From Henckelia pumila (lineage: Eukaryota; Streptophyta; Magnoliopsida; Lamiales; Gesneriaceae): DNA of 64,000 bases. Position 1 is the first letter of the stretch, and the number at the start of each line of letters is the position of its first letter. Where the stretch lies: the NCBI RefSeq assembly GCF_033568475.1, contig NC_133122.1, forward strand, positions 180,253,449-180,317,448, in the 5' to 3' direction. Under the pieces are notes generated by a model. The model did not search any database and had not been told where the DNA came from. It was given only the letters and a program-made list of their open reading frames with translations. A program made the translations under genes and the position numbers. Below, in pieces: positions 34,839 through 46,543 of this stretch.

Positions 34839-34948
34839 ATCCTGAAAAGAATTGCACATTAAAATCCCAAATGCGCAAGAATTACTCAAAACTAATTCTA
34901 AATCCCAAGTACTAATCCCAAAATCTAAGCATGCTCTGATACCAAAAA

Positions 34949-36383
34949 TGTAGTGACCTTGCATGGAATCACCTACTAACTGGCAACTAATAGCATGCAT
35001 TAAACTTAATACAGCAAAATACTGAACAGAGTAAAAACGTGCGGAAACTTAACCATAATTAACATATCAGCTTAGTAATATAATCCAGGCTTAAATCTGT
35101 AGTGATACAACCATATCGAATTTCTTAAAATAAACATTATACAACAAACAAATCATGTTGTATAATAAACTCCTCAAGGCTCCTGCTCCCTAGTCCTGCC
35201 TTGAACTACCAGCTCCGTCCATCCTGCGACCTGCCCCATGGAATAGGGTGTCCAAGATAACAACTAGGACGTGAGCGCTACGCCCAGTACATAGACATGA
35301 GTAAACATATGTATATAATGCATGCAACATGATGACTGGTACAGGGTCATCTGAAAAATTCATGCTCAGAACCGGCGCCATATGAGTGCTGCCACCGCAC
35401 GGATCAACCTCTGGGTGCAACCACACTCGTCTAGTACACCAGAGTAGACAGACATAAATGCCCCCGCCGTCGCGGTACCCTCAGTGATAGACTATCGAGT
35501 ATAGAGCTGAGCGGCTCTATAATCAGGTATAACAAGGAATAGGCTCAACGTGTATATGCACATGACATATGAGTATAGAACACGGTAAAACATACATCAT
35601 GCCATATAATAATGCCAAATAAATGCAACATATAAACATGTATACTCGCTGGCAATCTCAGTCAATGTGTACGTACCTCTAGGCTAGTTCAAGTATAATA
35701 GGATCCTAGGTTCCAAGCCTATATTCAAAAGTTCACCGTATCACTACATAAATTCTATAAGCCTTAACTAAGCTAATAAGTACTCCCAAAACTTTAATAG
35801 ATTCCCGGACCATACCTTCGTCCGTAGTTAGCCCTTTGGAGTCGCTAGTCCCGGATGACTATAACCACCCCTTGGTTATTCCAGAACCTCTATTATAACC
35901 GATAGGGCCCTCAAGTGTATATCTCACACTATATAACTGAAGAAGGAAACTCGGGAATTCGTAATTGAAAATAAACTCTGAACGGCCCTATTTATAGCCA
36001 AATTTCTCGGCCAGGATCGGAACTTCCGATTTCGGGATCGGAGCTTCCGATCCAGCTCATTGCGTGCATGTCTGCCACGCCAGGATCGAAACTTCCGATC
36101 TACGATCGGAGCTTCCGATCTGCTCTATGACCGACACTTGTCAAAACTCGCGACTGAGTCATCGATCATTTCTGACAGCTGGGGATCGGAACTTCCGTTC
36201 CAGGATCGGAGCTTCCGTTCCGATCGGAGCTTACTATCCGGGATCGGAACTTACTATCCGGCCCAAAATAAAAAAGCCCAAATTTTACTTATGAAGTCCA
36301 ATAACACTCCGAAATTGGTTAAATATCAACCCTTAATCATGTTTAACATATTATTATCTTAAAATGGTATCTGGGTTACTACA
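34949..36383 (-). repeat. 5' LTR of element C
   Basis: A 1435-base LTR next to the primer-binding site. Differences from the 3' LTR are few by eye and include one fewer GATCGGA unit in the U3 array. Confidence 0.92.
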
Positions 36384-36737
36384 ATAACCATATATATATA
36401 ACCTAAGCAGTCTTCTTCCCATCACAGAAGACCTAATTGGACTGGGTTTCTACACATAAGGTGGACCATACCAATTTATTTTAATACTTTGGAAACCCAT
36501 AATTAATCACATCACTTTATTGGGTTATTTATTAGATAGCAGTCCATGTACAATTAATTAATTTATGTAAGCCCACAAAAATAGTTCCAACATACTGGCC
36601 TCACCCTTTAGAGGTTAACATATACGGGATTGATATCAGTTAGCCATGAATTCAAAATACAGTTTAGTGCATAAACCGATTTCTGTCATTACTTATGAAT
36701 ACCGAATTTTTGTTATGTTTTATTCTGTTTGGATATA

Positions 36738-38109
36738 TGATAAGTGTATTGTGTATGCATTATTTTGTGTCGTTTTTATGATTTTCTCGCATGCATTTAT
36801 TTTATTTCAAGTGTTTTATTGGTATTTTATTTATTGTGCATGCATTCTACTCTCCTGGTTGAATTTTGTAGGTTAATGGAGTGTTTAGAAGAAAACTGAG
36901 CTACAGACTTGCGCAGAGGCGGACTACCATATCTCGCGCATGCGCCATAGTAAATTCCAGAAACATGAGATTCAACATGCGCACGGGCGGACCTATTTCT
37001 CGCGCGAGCGCCGAAGGAAATTCCAGCAACGTTGAATCTAGCACGCGCGCGGGCGAGCAGCTATCTCGCGTGCACGCAAGAGGATGTTCGAGACTCTGTT
37101 TTACTACACTGCGCGCGCGAGACTCATTCCAGGCACGGGCCCGAGTTCGGGAAGCTGTGTATTTGAGGATTCCTAGGTTGAAAAAGAATCTAATTGGCAC
37201 GGACTCTATAAATAGAAGTTTTATGATCTTTTTGGGAACTTTTTGACTTTTGGATTTTTGCACGCGAAGGCTGAAGGCGGCTGCTATTGAACACTTCTCC
37301 AGTTTTTTTTCTATTCTCGTATTTTCTAGTTTATGGTTTTATACTTTGTTTGAATAATTATGTTTATTAGTGAGTAGTAGTTTTTTTTTTTCGATCAAGG
37401 CCACGTGATTGGGCTAGACAAATTTATGTAGAAAACTTGTTTGTTTATTTGAGATTTTCAGAGTTGGTTTTATTTTATTGATTATCGAATTTATATTTGT
37501 CTTGTGAATTTTATGGTCAGTTATTTGATTGCATGTTAATTGATTCCAAGTCGACTGAGGAGGTTTCGATTTTGATCACTTCGATAATCAACATATTGTA
37601 AAACTGACTAGAAATAGAATTCGGTTTCATTATGCGGTTTGGGTGTAAACTGAATTTTCACAGTTCGTCATGCATTCAAATTTGATTAGAATTACGAAAG
37701 ATTAATCCGTCAATATTTGAATAGGTTTGATTGTTCTAGAAAGAGTCCTTTGAACAAGATAGGAGAATTTCCATGAATTAAGATTAAGTCTGAGTCTTAA
37801 ATCGACTGATTGTTACATGAATTGTCTGGTACCTACGTGTGTCCTTGATCGAACTCTTTTCAATTTGAAGTTTAATCTAAAATTTTCTGTTGCGTATTTA
37901 TTGAGTTAAAATTTAATTTCAATTTAGTTTCTTAGTTAAATTCTAAAAATCACTCTTTTTTATTAGTCTAGATTAAGTAGAAGTAAATATATTCTGGTAG
38001 TCATAATTATACAGTCCATGTGGGTACGATATCTGATTTTAATCACTTTACTATTACTTGACCTGGTACGCTTGCCAGTAGAATTTATTCACACCGATTT
38101 AAGCGGTCA
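36738..38109 (+). mobile_element. Solo LTR K (gypsy), with GC-rich U3 repeats
   Basis: A single 1372-base LTR, TGATAAGTGTATTG...GAGCGGTCA-type end (AAGCGGTCA), with perfect TSD ATATA (36733-36737 and 38110-38114). The end sequence (GTGGGTACGATATCTGA...CACACCGATTTAAGCGGTCA) resembles LTR ends of plant non-chromovirus gypsy elements that use a TTGGCGCC primer site, but no such site follows here. A GC-rich array (36899-37150) of CTCGCGC / GCGCGGGCG units precedes a TATA box (CTCTATAAATAG, 37204-37215). Antiparallel Arg-rich frames over the array are repeat artefacts. It lies inside D's 5' LTR. Confidence 0.8.
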
Positions 38110-38534
38110 ATATATTTCTGTGTATGAGACTACTGTTAAAATGATTTTAAAAACTGAGATGATTTTCCTCATTTACTGAGTGACGATCATATCACTCATC
38201 CACCCAAAACCATCTCAGATAAGAACGAGAAAGAAGTAGATGAAGATGAGCAAATTCAGTTTTGGGGCTGATGAAGAAGAAGAATATTGATTAGACTCAT
38301 TTTCCATCCGCTGCGTTAAGACTCTGTTATTGATCAGTTATGGATCGAATTATGTTATTCATTTATGCATTGTAAAGACATTATAAATTCAGTTTATGAA
38401 TGACAATGAATTTCAGTTTTTATGAATGAATAGACTGGTTTTGAGTTTCTGAAAATCAAGGCTTGTTGTTTAATGTGAAAACGTTAGATAACGCCGATGT
38501 CAACTAGAACTAATTTTGGGACGTGACATTGAAG

Positions 38535-38548
38535 TGGTATCAAAGCCC
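38535..38548 (+). other. Primer-binding site of element D
   Basis: TGGTATCAAAGCCC, one mismatch from the initiator-Met consensus TGGTATCAGAGCCC, lies six bases after the 5' LTR end (GACGTGACA, 38528). Confidence 0.7.
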
Positions 38549-38769
38549 AAAAGTTTCATATACTAAGAAGAGCCAGCCAAACTTCGAAAAGAGTAGAGAA
38601 ACTAAAAACAAGATAGACTGACAAAAACCAAGTGTGTTGATAGTCTGACTGAAATCAATAGTTGAAAGCATAACTGAAAACTCAAGTGTATAAACCTTTG
38701 TCAGTAAACAAACAAGACAAAAAGAAAATTAGTCAACTGAAACGAGCTAAACTGGTAAGTAACAGTTGA

Positions 38770-39130
38770 AAAAAAAAAAGCGGGGTAAACTGATGTTACA
38801 CGATTAGTTTTAGTACCGGGTAAACTGATGGTACAAGATCAGTTTGGTACAAAGTAAACTGATGGTACGGAATTAGTTTAGTACCAGACAAACTGATCGG
38901 TTTGGTAGCTCAGTTTAGTAGATCAGTTTAGTAAATCAGTTTGGTAGATCAGTTTGGAATATCAGTTTAGTATATCAGTTTGGTAGGTCAGTTTGGGTAC
39001 GGGTCAGTTGAGTGTCATATATACCAGTTGAGTAGATCAGTTGAGAAGAAAACAGTTGAGTATCCATTAAACCGATATAGACCAGTTGAGTAAATCAGTT
39101 GGGAACCAAAATGGGTCAGTTTAGGAGTTC
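38770..39130 (+). repeat. TCAGTTTRGTA-type short tandem array in element D
   Basis: More than fifteen spaced copies of (A)TCAGTTT(G/A)GTA or its variants CAGTTGAGTA and AAACTGATGGTAC, at 10-20 base spacing, between the primer-binding site and the protease remnant. Non-coding in all frames. It might be an enhancer-like or packaging leader; no function is demonstrated. Confidence 0.6.
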
Positions 39131-39299
39131 AGTTGGCCTAGTAAACTATAGAATTGGAGGAGTTGGTTGCGCAAACTTCAAATGGCCATAACTTTTGATC
39201 CAAAAGGAATTTTTTATTGTAATATATTGACAGAAACTTCTTTTCGATATGCATCCACCTACTACCAGGTACCATTCTAATCAATATGATGCCTACTTA

Positions 39300-39445
39300 A
39301 GAGTTATTTGATTGTGGTGTTACGCATTCATGTCTGATTAAGAGATATGCTTAAGAATTAAGAGTTAAGCCAGATAACTTAGATGAAACATATAGAATAG
39401 CAACTCCTAAAAGTCGAACTTTAGAAAGTCATACTCTATATCGTG
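39300..39445 (+). pseudogene. Protease-like remnant of element D
   Basis: A short stretch reads DCGVTHSCLIKRYA, a stop, then ELRVKPDNLDETYRIATPKSR and ESHTLY, resembling a gypsy aspartic protease in which the usual D-T/S-G-A is altered to D-C-G-V. Reverse transcriptase and integrase are absent; the sequence goes directly to the polypurine tract. Confidence 0.5.
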
Positions 39446-39563
39446 ATATCAGTATCCACATCATGGGAACTAGAAGAAGATGTGCGCAATCAATGCTCTT
39501 ATCTCTTCAAGTCATTGGAAGAATCAAGTTTCGGGGACGAAACTTTTTATAAGGAGGGAGGGA

Positions 39564-39996
39564 TGTGAAAACCCGAAATTTCAGGGGACTGAACTGAGGT
39601 TAGACTGAAATGAGATAGACTGAAATGAGGTAAACTGAAATGACCAGTTGACCAAGACCAGTCTAGCTCCACGAGACTGACGAGTAGCTACTCTGAAATC
39701 CCAGAAGATAGCTGCTCCAGAGTAGTAACTGACACATTAACTCGGATTAATAAAAATTATGAAAATTAAGAGCAATAAATAAGAGTCTTAACAACTAAAT
39801 TCTGCTTATAAATAGCAGCCAGATTATGAGAAAGGTTACACAAACTCTAAGAAAAAACACAACATAAACGAGAAAGTAGGCTGTCAAGATATTCAATTGA
39901 GGGAATACAGTTGAGAGTTCAGTTGGGCAAGTGAAGAAAAACTCCAAGGAAACCAAAATATTTTAGCCACATCATGTAAGTGGGCGTTTTAAGTAC
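39564..39996 (+). repeat. Truncated 3' LTR of element D
   Basis: Begins TGTGAAAACCCG after the polypurine tract and matches 23961-24400 closely. It stops at GTTTTAAGTAC where fragment J (TGTAGTGACC) starts. The rest should lie beyond the window. Confidence 0.75.
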
Positions 39997-40036
39997 TGTA
40001 GTGACCCGCACCATGATCACCTACTAATCAAGAGCT
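39997..40036 (-). mobile_element. Fragment J: end of a gypsy LTR
   Basis: Forty bases starting TGTAGTGACCCGCACC and containing ATCACCTACTAAT, similar to the minus-oriented LTR end of element C (TGTAGTGACCCTGCATGG). It sits between D's LTR and the copia LTR start at 40037. It implies another gypsy element whose remainder lies right of the window, with copia F inserted in its LTR. Confidence 0.45.
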
Positions 40037-40407
40037 TGTTGGAATAATTGAATGGAAATTATGGTTGTAGGCCGCCTTCCTTGAATATACCCTAGTGTCT
40101 ACATGTATATATTAATTGTCCACGTTTTGCTTTGGAATAATCAGATGTGAATGGAATTTCCATTTAATTCCCTCCATGTGCTCGGCTGCCCTCCATATTT
40201 ATTATGGCCAACTAATTCGATGGAGTTTTGTCTCGATGCTTTGTGACCTTTCATTTTCAAATTACATGCAAAATACTTGCATGAATGAGTTGTTGATATA
40301 AACTCTCGGTCTTGGCTTCTATTGACCTTTGTCGTTTTGTTACGTGAATAAACTTCAGTTATGGAAGCTTATTCAACTCACTTGAATTCTACAAAGGTGA
40401 CTCCTCC

Positions 40408-41857
40408 TGTAGTAACCCAGATTCCATTTTAAGATAATAATATGATAAACATGATTAAGGGTTGGTAATTAATCAATTTCGGAGTGTTATTGGACTTCGG
40501 AAGAGAATTTGGGCTTTTGACTTTGGGCCGGATCGGAAGCTCCGAACCCAGATCGGAAGCTCCGATCCCAGCCACTTCGGAAGCTCAGCGGAAGCACCGA
40601 GATCGGAAGTTCCGATCCTGAAACGGACGTTCCGATCTCCGGCTGCCAGCTTTACCCGATGACTCAGCCATGAGTTTTGACAAGTGTTGATCGGAGGCGA
40701 GATCGGAAGCTCCGATCGTCGGATCGGACGTTCCGATCCCGACGTGTCATGCATGCAAGGCGTGAGCTGGATCGGAAGCTCCGATCCCGAGATCGGTGGT
40801 TCCGATCTTGGCCGGGAATTTTGCCTATAAATAGGGCTTTCCAGATTCATTTCTAAATACGAAATTCCCGAGTTTCTTTCTTCAGTTATATAGTGTGAGT
40901 TATACACTTGAGGGCTCTATCGGTTATAATAGAGGTTCTGGAATAACCAAGGAGTGGTTATAGTCATCCGGGACTAGCGACTCCAAAGGGCTATCTACGG
41001 ACGAAGGTATGGTCCGGGAATCTATTTAAGTTTTGGGAGTACTTATTAGCTTAGTTAAGGCTTATAGAATTTATGTAGTGATACGGTGAACTTTTGAATA
41101 TAGGCTTGGAACCTAGGATCCTACTATACTTGAACTAGCCTAGAGGTACGTACACATTGACTGAGATTGCCAGCGAGTATACATGTTTATATGTTGAATT
41201 TATTTGGCATTATTATATGGCATGATATATGATTTACCGCTTTCTATATTCATATGTCATGTGCATATACACGTTGAGCCTATACCTTGTTATACCTGAC
41301 TATAGAGCCGCTCAGCTCTATACTCGATAGTCTGTCACTGAGAGTACCGCGACGGTGGGGGCATTTATGTCTATCTACTCTAGTGTACTAGACGAGTGTG
41401 GTTGCACCCAGAGGTTGATCCGTGAGGTGGCAGCACTCATGTTGCAGTCATTATATACATATGTTTACTCATGTCTATGTACTGGGCGTTAGCGCTCACG
41501 TCCTAGTTGTTATCTTGGACACCCTATTCCATGGGGCAGGTCGCGGGATGGACGGAGCCGGTAGTTCAAGGCAGGACTAGAGAGCCGGAGCTTTCAAGGG
41601 AATTTATACAGCAGGATTTGTTTTAGCTGTATAATATTTACTTTTAAAGTTCTTCGATTTGGTTGTATCACTACAGATTTAAGCCTGGATTATGTTACTA
41701 AGTTGATATGTAAATTATGGATTATGTTTCCGCACGTTTTTACTCTGTTAAGTATTTTGCTGTATTAAGTTTAATGCATGATATTAGTTGCCAGTTAGTA
41801 GGTGATTCCATGCTATTAGTTGCCACTTAGTAGGTGATTCCATGCAGGGTCACTACA
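40408..41857 (+). repeat. 5' LTR of element E
   Basis: A 1450-base LTR, TGTAGTAACCC...GGTCACTACA. It has a U3 palindrome array (40533-40806) and TATA box CTATAAATAG (40825-40834). Compared with the 3' LTR it lacks about 55 bases near 41450, and it carries a tandem copy of the roughly 38-base TTAGTTGCCAGTTAGTAGGT segment near its end. Confidence 0.9.
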
Positions 41858-41965
41858 TTTTTGGTATCAGAGCATGCTTAGATTTTGGGATTTGTACTTG
41901 GGATTTAGAATTAGTTAGAGTAATTCTTGCGCATTTGGGATTTTAATGTGCAATTTGTTTCAGGA

Positions 41966-44900
41966 TATGGCTGACGAGATTCACGGTAGTGTTGGCCAAG
42001 GAGGTGGTCATCATCATCTTCATCACCCATCATGATGATCAACATCGTCATCATGAGGGTAGACATCGCTACTCTATCAATAAATTTATGCAAGTAGGAC
42101 CGAAACCTTTGGTGGGAGGCGAGAATCCTGAACAAGCAAGAAGTTGGATGTCTAAACTCGAGAGTACTTTTCGTGCTTTCGATTGTACTGAGGATCAGAA
42201 ATTGGAAGTTCTAGAATTTGTTCTATAGGATCGAGCACGTTTTTGGTGGGATGCCAAAGCTGCTCAGGCATGTACTGAGAGAGGACAGGTGACTTGGGGA
42301 GATTTTTGTCAGCAGTTCCAGAAACTGTATTTTCCTCCAGCTGTTCGCCAAACACGATCGATGGAGTTGCTTACTCTGAGGCAAGGATCAATGACTATTG
42401 ATCAATATCAGCAACGATTTCTTGATCTGCTACCTTTCAGTCCTCATATCAATGAGAGTGATGCGTCGAAGTATGATATCTTTCTACAAGGTTTGAACCA
42501 AGATATCTACTCTCAGGTTGTCATCTGTGATGACCCGGTATCTTTTGAGACTTTGGTGAACCGTTGCCATCTTGTGGAGACCAGCAACAGGCGAGCACAG
42601 TTGATGATGCCAGCATAGCCTAGTGGATCTTTTGAGCCTCGAGCTCAATCTGTTGTGCAATCTGGACCCACGTCTTTTTCTACTCCTACTACTTCATCTG
42701 GATCTCGTGGTTCACGAGGTATGTTCCGTTTTGGGAAGAAGAAGAAGAAGGAGGAGTTTTGTAGTCATTGTGGAGGGAAGCATCCTGCAGCTTCATGTCG
42801 GAGAGCTACTGGTGCTTGTTATATTTGTGGTTAGCAGGGACATCTGCGGAGAGATTGTCCTCAGCGCATGGGTTCTGCTAGTGGATCGGGATCACAGGTT
42901 GGATCTCAGGCTTCTACTTTTCCACGACAGCAACCAGCACCACAGAGTTCTTCTGGTTACCGTCCCCAGACTCAAGGGCAGGTATTTGCTCTGTCTCAAG
43001 AACAGGCTACAGAGGGAAGCGATCGCATGTTGGCAGGTACCTTTCTGTTATGTGGTATTCCTGCACTTGTATTAATTGATACTGGAGCATCGCATTCCTT
43101 TATTTCTAGTCGCTTTGTTAAGATACATAGATTACCTTATGTATCATTAGATATGGATTTAGTTGTATCTACTCCGCTGGAGCAGGAGATAGTAACTAAG
43201 CGTCTAGTGATGGGTTGCCTTCTAGAGTTTGAGGGTAATATGTTATCGGCTAATTTGATGATATTAGTGATGACAGATTTTGATTGTATTTTGGGAATAT
43301 ATATACTGACTTTGTATCACGCTACTGTGGATTGTTATCAGCGTCTGGTACAGTTTCATCCGGATGAGGGTGACAGCTGGTACTTTAATGGTGAGGGTGC
43401 GCGACCTCCGATGCCACTTGTTTCGGCTCTGAAGGCATGTCATGTCTTGGAGTCAGGTGGGGAGGGCTACCTCATCTATGCAGTTGATATGTCCACGAGT
43501 AGTACGGGTATTGATCAGTTACCGGTTGTCAGCGAGTTTCCTGATGTATTCCCTGATGAGATTCCTGGTTTTTCTCCAGTGCGAGAGGTTGAATTTGGTA
43601 TTGATTTAGTACCAGGAACTACGCCCATATCCCGAGCACCTTATCGTCTGGCACCGTCAGAGATGAGGGAATTGAAACAGCAGTTACAAGATTTGCTTGA
43701 TAAGGGATATATTCGTTCGAGTGTTTCTCCGTGGGGAGCACCTGTTTTATTTGTCAAGAAGAAGGATGGATCGATGCGATTATGTATTGATTACAGGCAG
43801 TTGAATCGTGTCACCATCAAGAATAAGTATCCTTTGCCGTGGATTGATGATCTGTTCGATCAATTACAGGGTACTTCTATTTACTCGAAGATAGATCTGA
43901 GATCTGGATATCATCAGATGCGGGTACGAGACTCAGATATTTCTACGACTGCTTTTAGGACCAGATACGGGCATTATGAATTTCTGGTTATGCCATTCGG
44001 TTTGACGAATGCACCGGCAGTCTTCATGAATCTGATGAATCAGATATTTCAAGAGTATCTGGATAGATTTGTCATCGTCTTCATTGATGATATTCTTGTA
44101 TATTCTCATGACAATGATGAGCATGCACAGCATCTAAGGATCGTTTTACAGACGTTACGAGATAAGCAGTTGTATGCAAAATTGAGCAAGTTTGAATTCT
44201 GGCTTGATCGGGTAGTGTTTTTCGGTCATGTGATTTCTAATAAAGGGATATCTGTTGATCCTAGTAAGATAGAGGCAGTGCTGAACTGGTCTCGTCCGAC
44301 GATGGTTGCTGAGATTCGAAGTTTCTTGGGTCTAGCGGGTTATTACAGTCGGTTCATCGAGAATTTTGCACAGTTGGCCAGACCTTTGACACAGCTTACA
44401 TGGAAAGATGTTGCCTTCATATGGTCCTCGAATTGTGAGGAGTCATTTCACGAGCTGCGTGGACGTCTTACTACTGCACCTGTGCTAGCTCTACCTTCTG
44501 GATGAGGAGGTTATGTTGTCTATACTGATGCCTCTGGTCAGGGGTTAGGATGTGTTCTGACACAGCATGGACATGTTATTGCCTATGCTTCTCGACAGTT
44601 GAAGACGCATGAGAGTAATTATCCAGTACATGATCTCGAGTTAGCCGCCATTGTATTTGCACTCAAGATCTGGAGGCATTATCTTTATGGCGAGAAATTT
44701 GAGATATTCACGGATCACAAGAGTTTGAAGTATTTATTCACTCAGGCGGAGTTGAATATGCGACAGAGACGCTGGATGGATCTTCTGAAGGATTATGATT
44801 GTGAAATCAAATATCATCCAGGTTCTGTTAACCTTACTGCTGATGCCTTGAGTCGGCAGGTGAGACTTTCTGCACTTCAGACTAGTGAAGTATCTCATAT

Positions 44901-46425
44901 GATTCAAGAGTGCTGTTCATTGAGTTTTACGCTCAAGCACAAGAAAGGGAGAAATGGGATTCGGTTGTATACTATTTTGTCTGAGCCAGCATTGTATTCT
45001 CGGATCAGAGATGCTCAGATGTCTGATATTAGGACTCAACTATTGGCACGTTTAGCCAATGGAGTTAATATATCTGGATTTCATTTTCAGACAGATGGTT
45101 TATTGTGCTTATCTAATCGAGTGGTTGTACCTAATGTTGCGGAGCTCAGGAACGATATTCTATCTCAAGCTCACAGGAGTCGATTATCAGTTCTTCCTGG
45201 AAGCATGAAAATGTATAAGGACTTGCGAACTAGATTCTGGTGGAAAGGAATGAAGATGAGTGTGTATCAATTTGTTTCGAGATGTTTGGTTTGTCAACAG
45301 GTCAAGGCTGAACATCGACGACCAGGTGGATTATTGCAGAATCTTGAAATTCCCGAATGAAAGTGGGAGCACGTAACTATGGATTTTGTTACCCACTTAC
45401 CTATGACTTCACGTCAGTGTGATGCTATATGGGTCGTTGTTGACCGTTTGATGAAATCAGCACACTTTATTCCTTATAACAAGGAGTATTCTTATGATCG
45501 CATGGCACGTTTATACATCCAGGAGATAGTGCGATTGCATGGGATTCCAGTGAGCATAGTCAGTGATAGAGACCCGCGATTTACCTCACGTTTTTGGGGT
45601 AGTTTTCAGCAGGCGTTGGGTACCACTTTGAGTTTGAGCACTGCATATCATCCGGAGACTGATGGACAGTCAGAGCGGATGATTCGTACATTGGAGGATA
45701 TGCTACGTTCTTCTGTCATGGACTTTGGCTTATCTTGGCAGGATCAGTTACCTTTGATCGAATTTGCCTACAATAACAGTTATCATCGTAGTATTGATAT
45801 GGCACCTTTCGAGGCATTGTACGGTCGACGGTGTCGTACTCCGTTATTCTGGGATGAAGTCGGGGAACGACAAGTCGAGGGTCCTGAATTGGTGCAGCAG
45901 ATTGTAGACAAGGTAGATTTGATCAAGCATAGGATCAAAGTTTCTCAAGATAGACAAGCCAGTTATGCTAATATTCGTCGCAGGCCACTTCAGTTTGAGA
46001 CTGGTGAATATGTGTTTCTACGAGTATCACCTTTCAGTAAGGTGATGAGATTCGGCGTGAAAGAAAAGTTGTCTCCTCGTTTTATTGGACCTTTCCAGAT
46101 ACTGGAAAAGATCGGAGATGTTGCATATCGTTTGGCTTTACCGCCAAATCTTTCCAGTATACATAATGTTTTTCATGTGTCGTTACTTTGACAGTATATA
46201 GCTGATGAATCTCATGTGATTCAGTCTACTGATATTCAGCTAGAGCCAGATCTGTCTTTTGTTGAACGACCAATCCGTATCTTAGACAGAAAGGAAAAAG
46301 TTCTTCGGAACAAGACTATACCACTTGTGGTACAGTAGCAGCGCCGAGGCGTTGAAGAAGCAACTTGGGAAACTGAAATTCGTATGCAAGCAGAATATCC
46401 TGGGTTGTTTGCTTTGTATTTTTTA
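41966..46425 (+). pseudogene. gag-pol of element E, heavily mutated
   Basis: Collinear with element C gag-pol. It starts MADEIHGS at 41966, shifts frame in the His-rich stretch (about 42010-42035), then carries stops at 42226 (for Glu), 42616 (Gln), 42832 (Gln, inside the CCHC knuckle), 44503 (Ser), 45358 (Trp), 46189 (Arg) and 46336 (Trp). Landmarks: protease [10 protein letters not shown] (about 43072), reverse transcriptase FIDDILVYS (about 44080), RNase [12 protein letters not shown] (about 44517), integrase [11 protein letters not shown] and MDFVTHLP (45280-45400), chromodomain-like GVEEATWE (about 46350). Five of the seven stops are C-to-T or G-to-A changes, as expected for methylated, silenced DNA. 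The normal stop after FALYF is also changed. Confidence 0.9.
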
Positions 46426-46543
46426 TTACCATGTAGTTGTAATTACAGTTGTTGTAATAAAACGTGGTTTGATATTTCATATTGTTATCTTGAATTGTCT
46501 TTAGATGTTATTTCGCGAACGAAATATCTAAAGGTGGGGAGAA

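Larger units (their letters stand above)
28802..36383 (-). mobile_element. Element C: full-length Ty3/gypsy chromovirus-type retrotransposon
   Basis: A 7582-base element inserted in the 5' LTR of element B, with a perfect TSD ATAAC (28797-28801 and 36384-36388). On the minus strand the 5' LTR is 36383-34949, followed after a short T spacer by the primer-binding site TGGTATCAGAGC (34944-34933). A single gag-pol frame follows (34838-30375), then the polypurine tract AAAGGTGAGGAGAA (30270-30257) and the 3' LTR (30256-28802). The two LTRs are almost identical by eye, so the insertion is recent. The C-terminal chromodomain-like tail and order PR-RT-RH-IN place it near the Tekay/Del chromoviruses. 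Two premature stops make this copy inactive by itself. Confidence 0.93.
24560..36592 (-). mobile_element. Element B: copia-type LTR retrotransposon, interrupted by element C
   Basis: The TSD TACTG is perfect at 24555-24559 and 36593-36597. On the minus strand the 5' LTR is split into 36592-36384 and 28801-28543 by element C. The primer-binding site TGGTATCAGAGCC follows at about 28542-28525, and the 3' LTR is 25021-24560, preceded by the polypurine tract AAGTGGGAGAT (25032-25022). The interior (about 3.5 kb without C) has lost gag and most of pol; only an RNase H end (25489-25779) is legible. It holds a minisatellite and a GC-richer leader. B is non-autonomous or heavily decayed. Confidence 0.85.
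23961..39996 (+). mobile_element. Element D: deleted, non-autonomous LTR retrotransposon, interrupted by B and K
   Basis: The 5' LTR begins TGTGAGAATTCG at 23961 and, after removing inserts B (24560-36592) and K (36738-38109), ends GACGTGACA at 38528. A primer-binding site (TGGTATCAAAGCCC, 38535-38548) follows. The interior is only about 1 kb. A polypurine tract (AAGGAGGGAGGGA) at 39551-39563 leads into the 3' LTR at 39564 (TGTGAAAACCCG), which is itself broken at 39997. A TATA-like CTTATAAATAGTAG is at about 24203 and again at about 39806. The only coding trace is a short decayed aspartic-protease-like stretch (39300-39440). The TTTCGGGGACGAAAC sequence before the 3' LTR is typical of Ty3/gypsy chromoviruses. 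Confidence 0.7.

Noticed and set aside
35190..35426. 78-residue ORF in LTR C (also 29043-29279, 47556-47747)
   Set aside because: Open in several LTR copies but with differing length and no features; probably chance within the LTR transcribed region.
36881..37263. Opposing Arg/Ala-rich ORFs near 37 kb
   Set aside because: Both strands are open because of the GC-rich LTR array in solo LTR K; no protein family is apparent.
42623..43075. 150-residue Leu-rich ORF (and its counterpart at 33728-34180)
   Set aside because: Out-of-frame shadow of gypsy gag-pol; the true frame carries the CCHC knuckle and protease.
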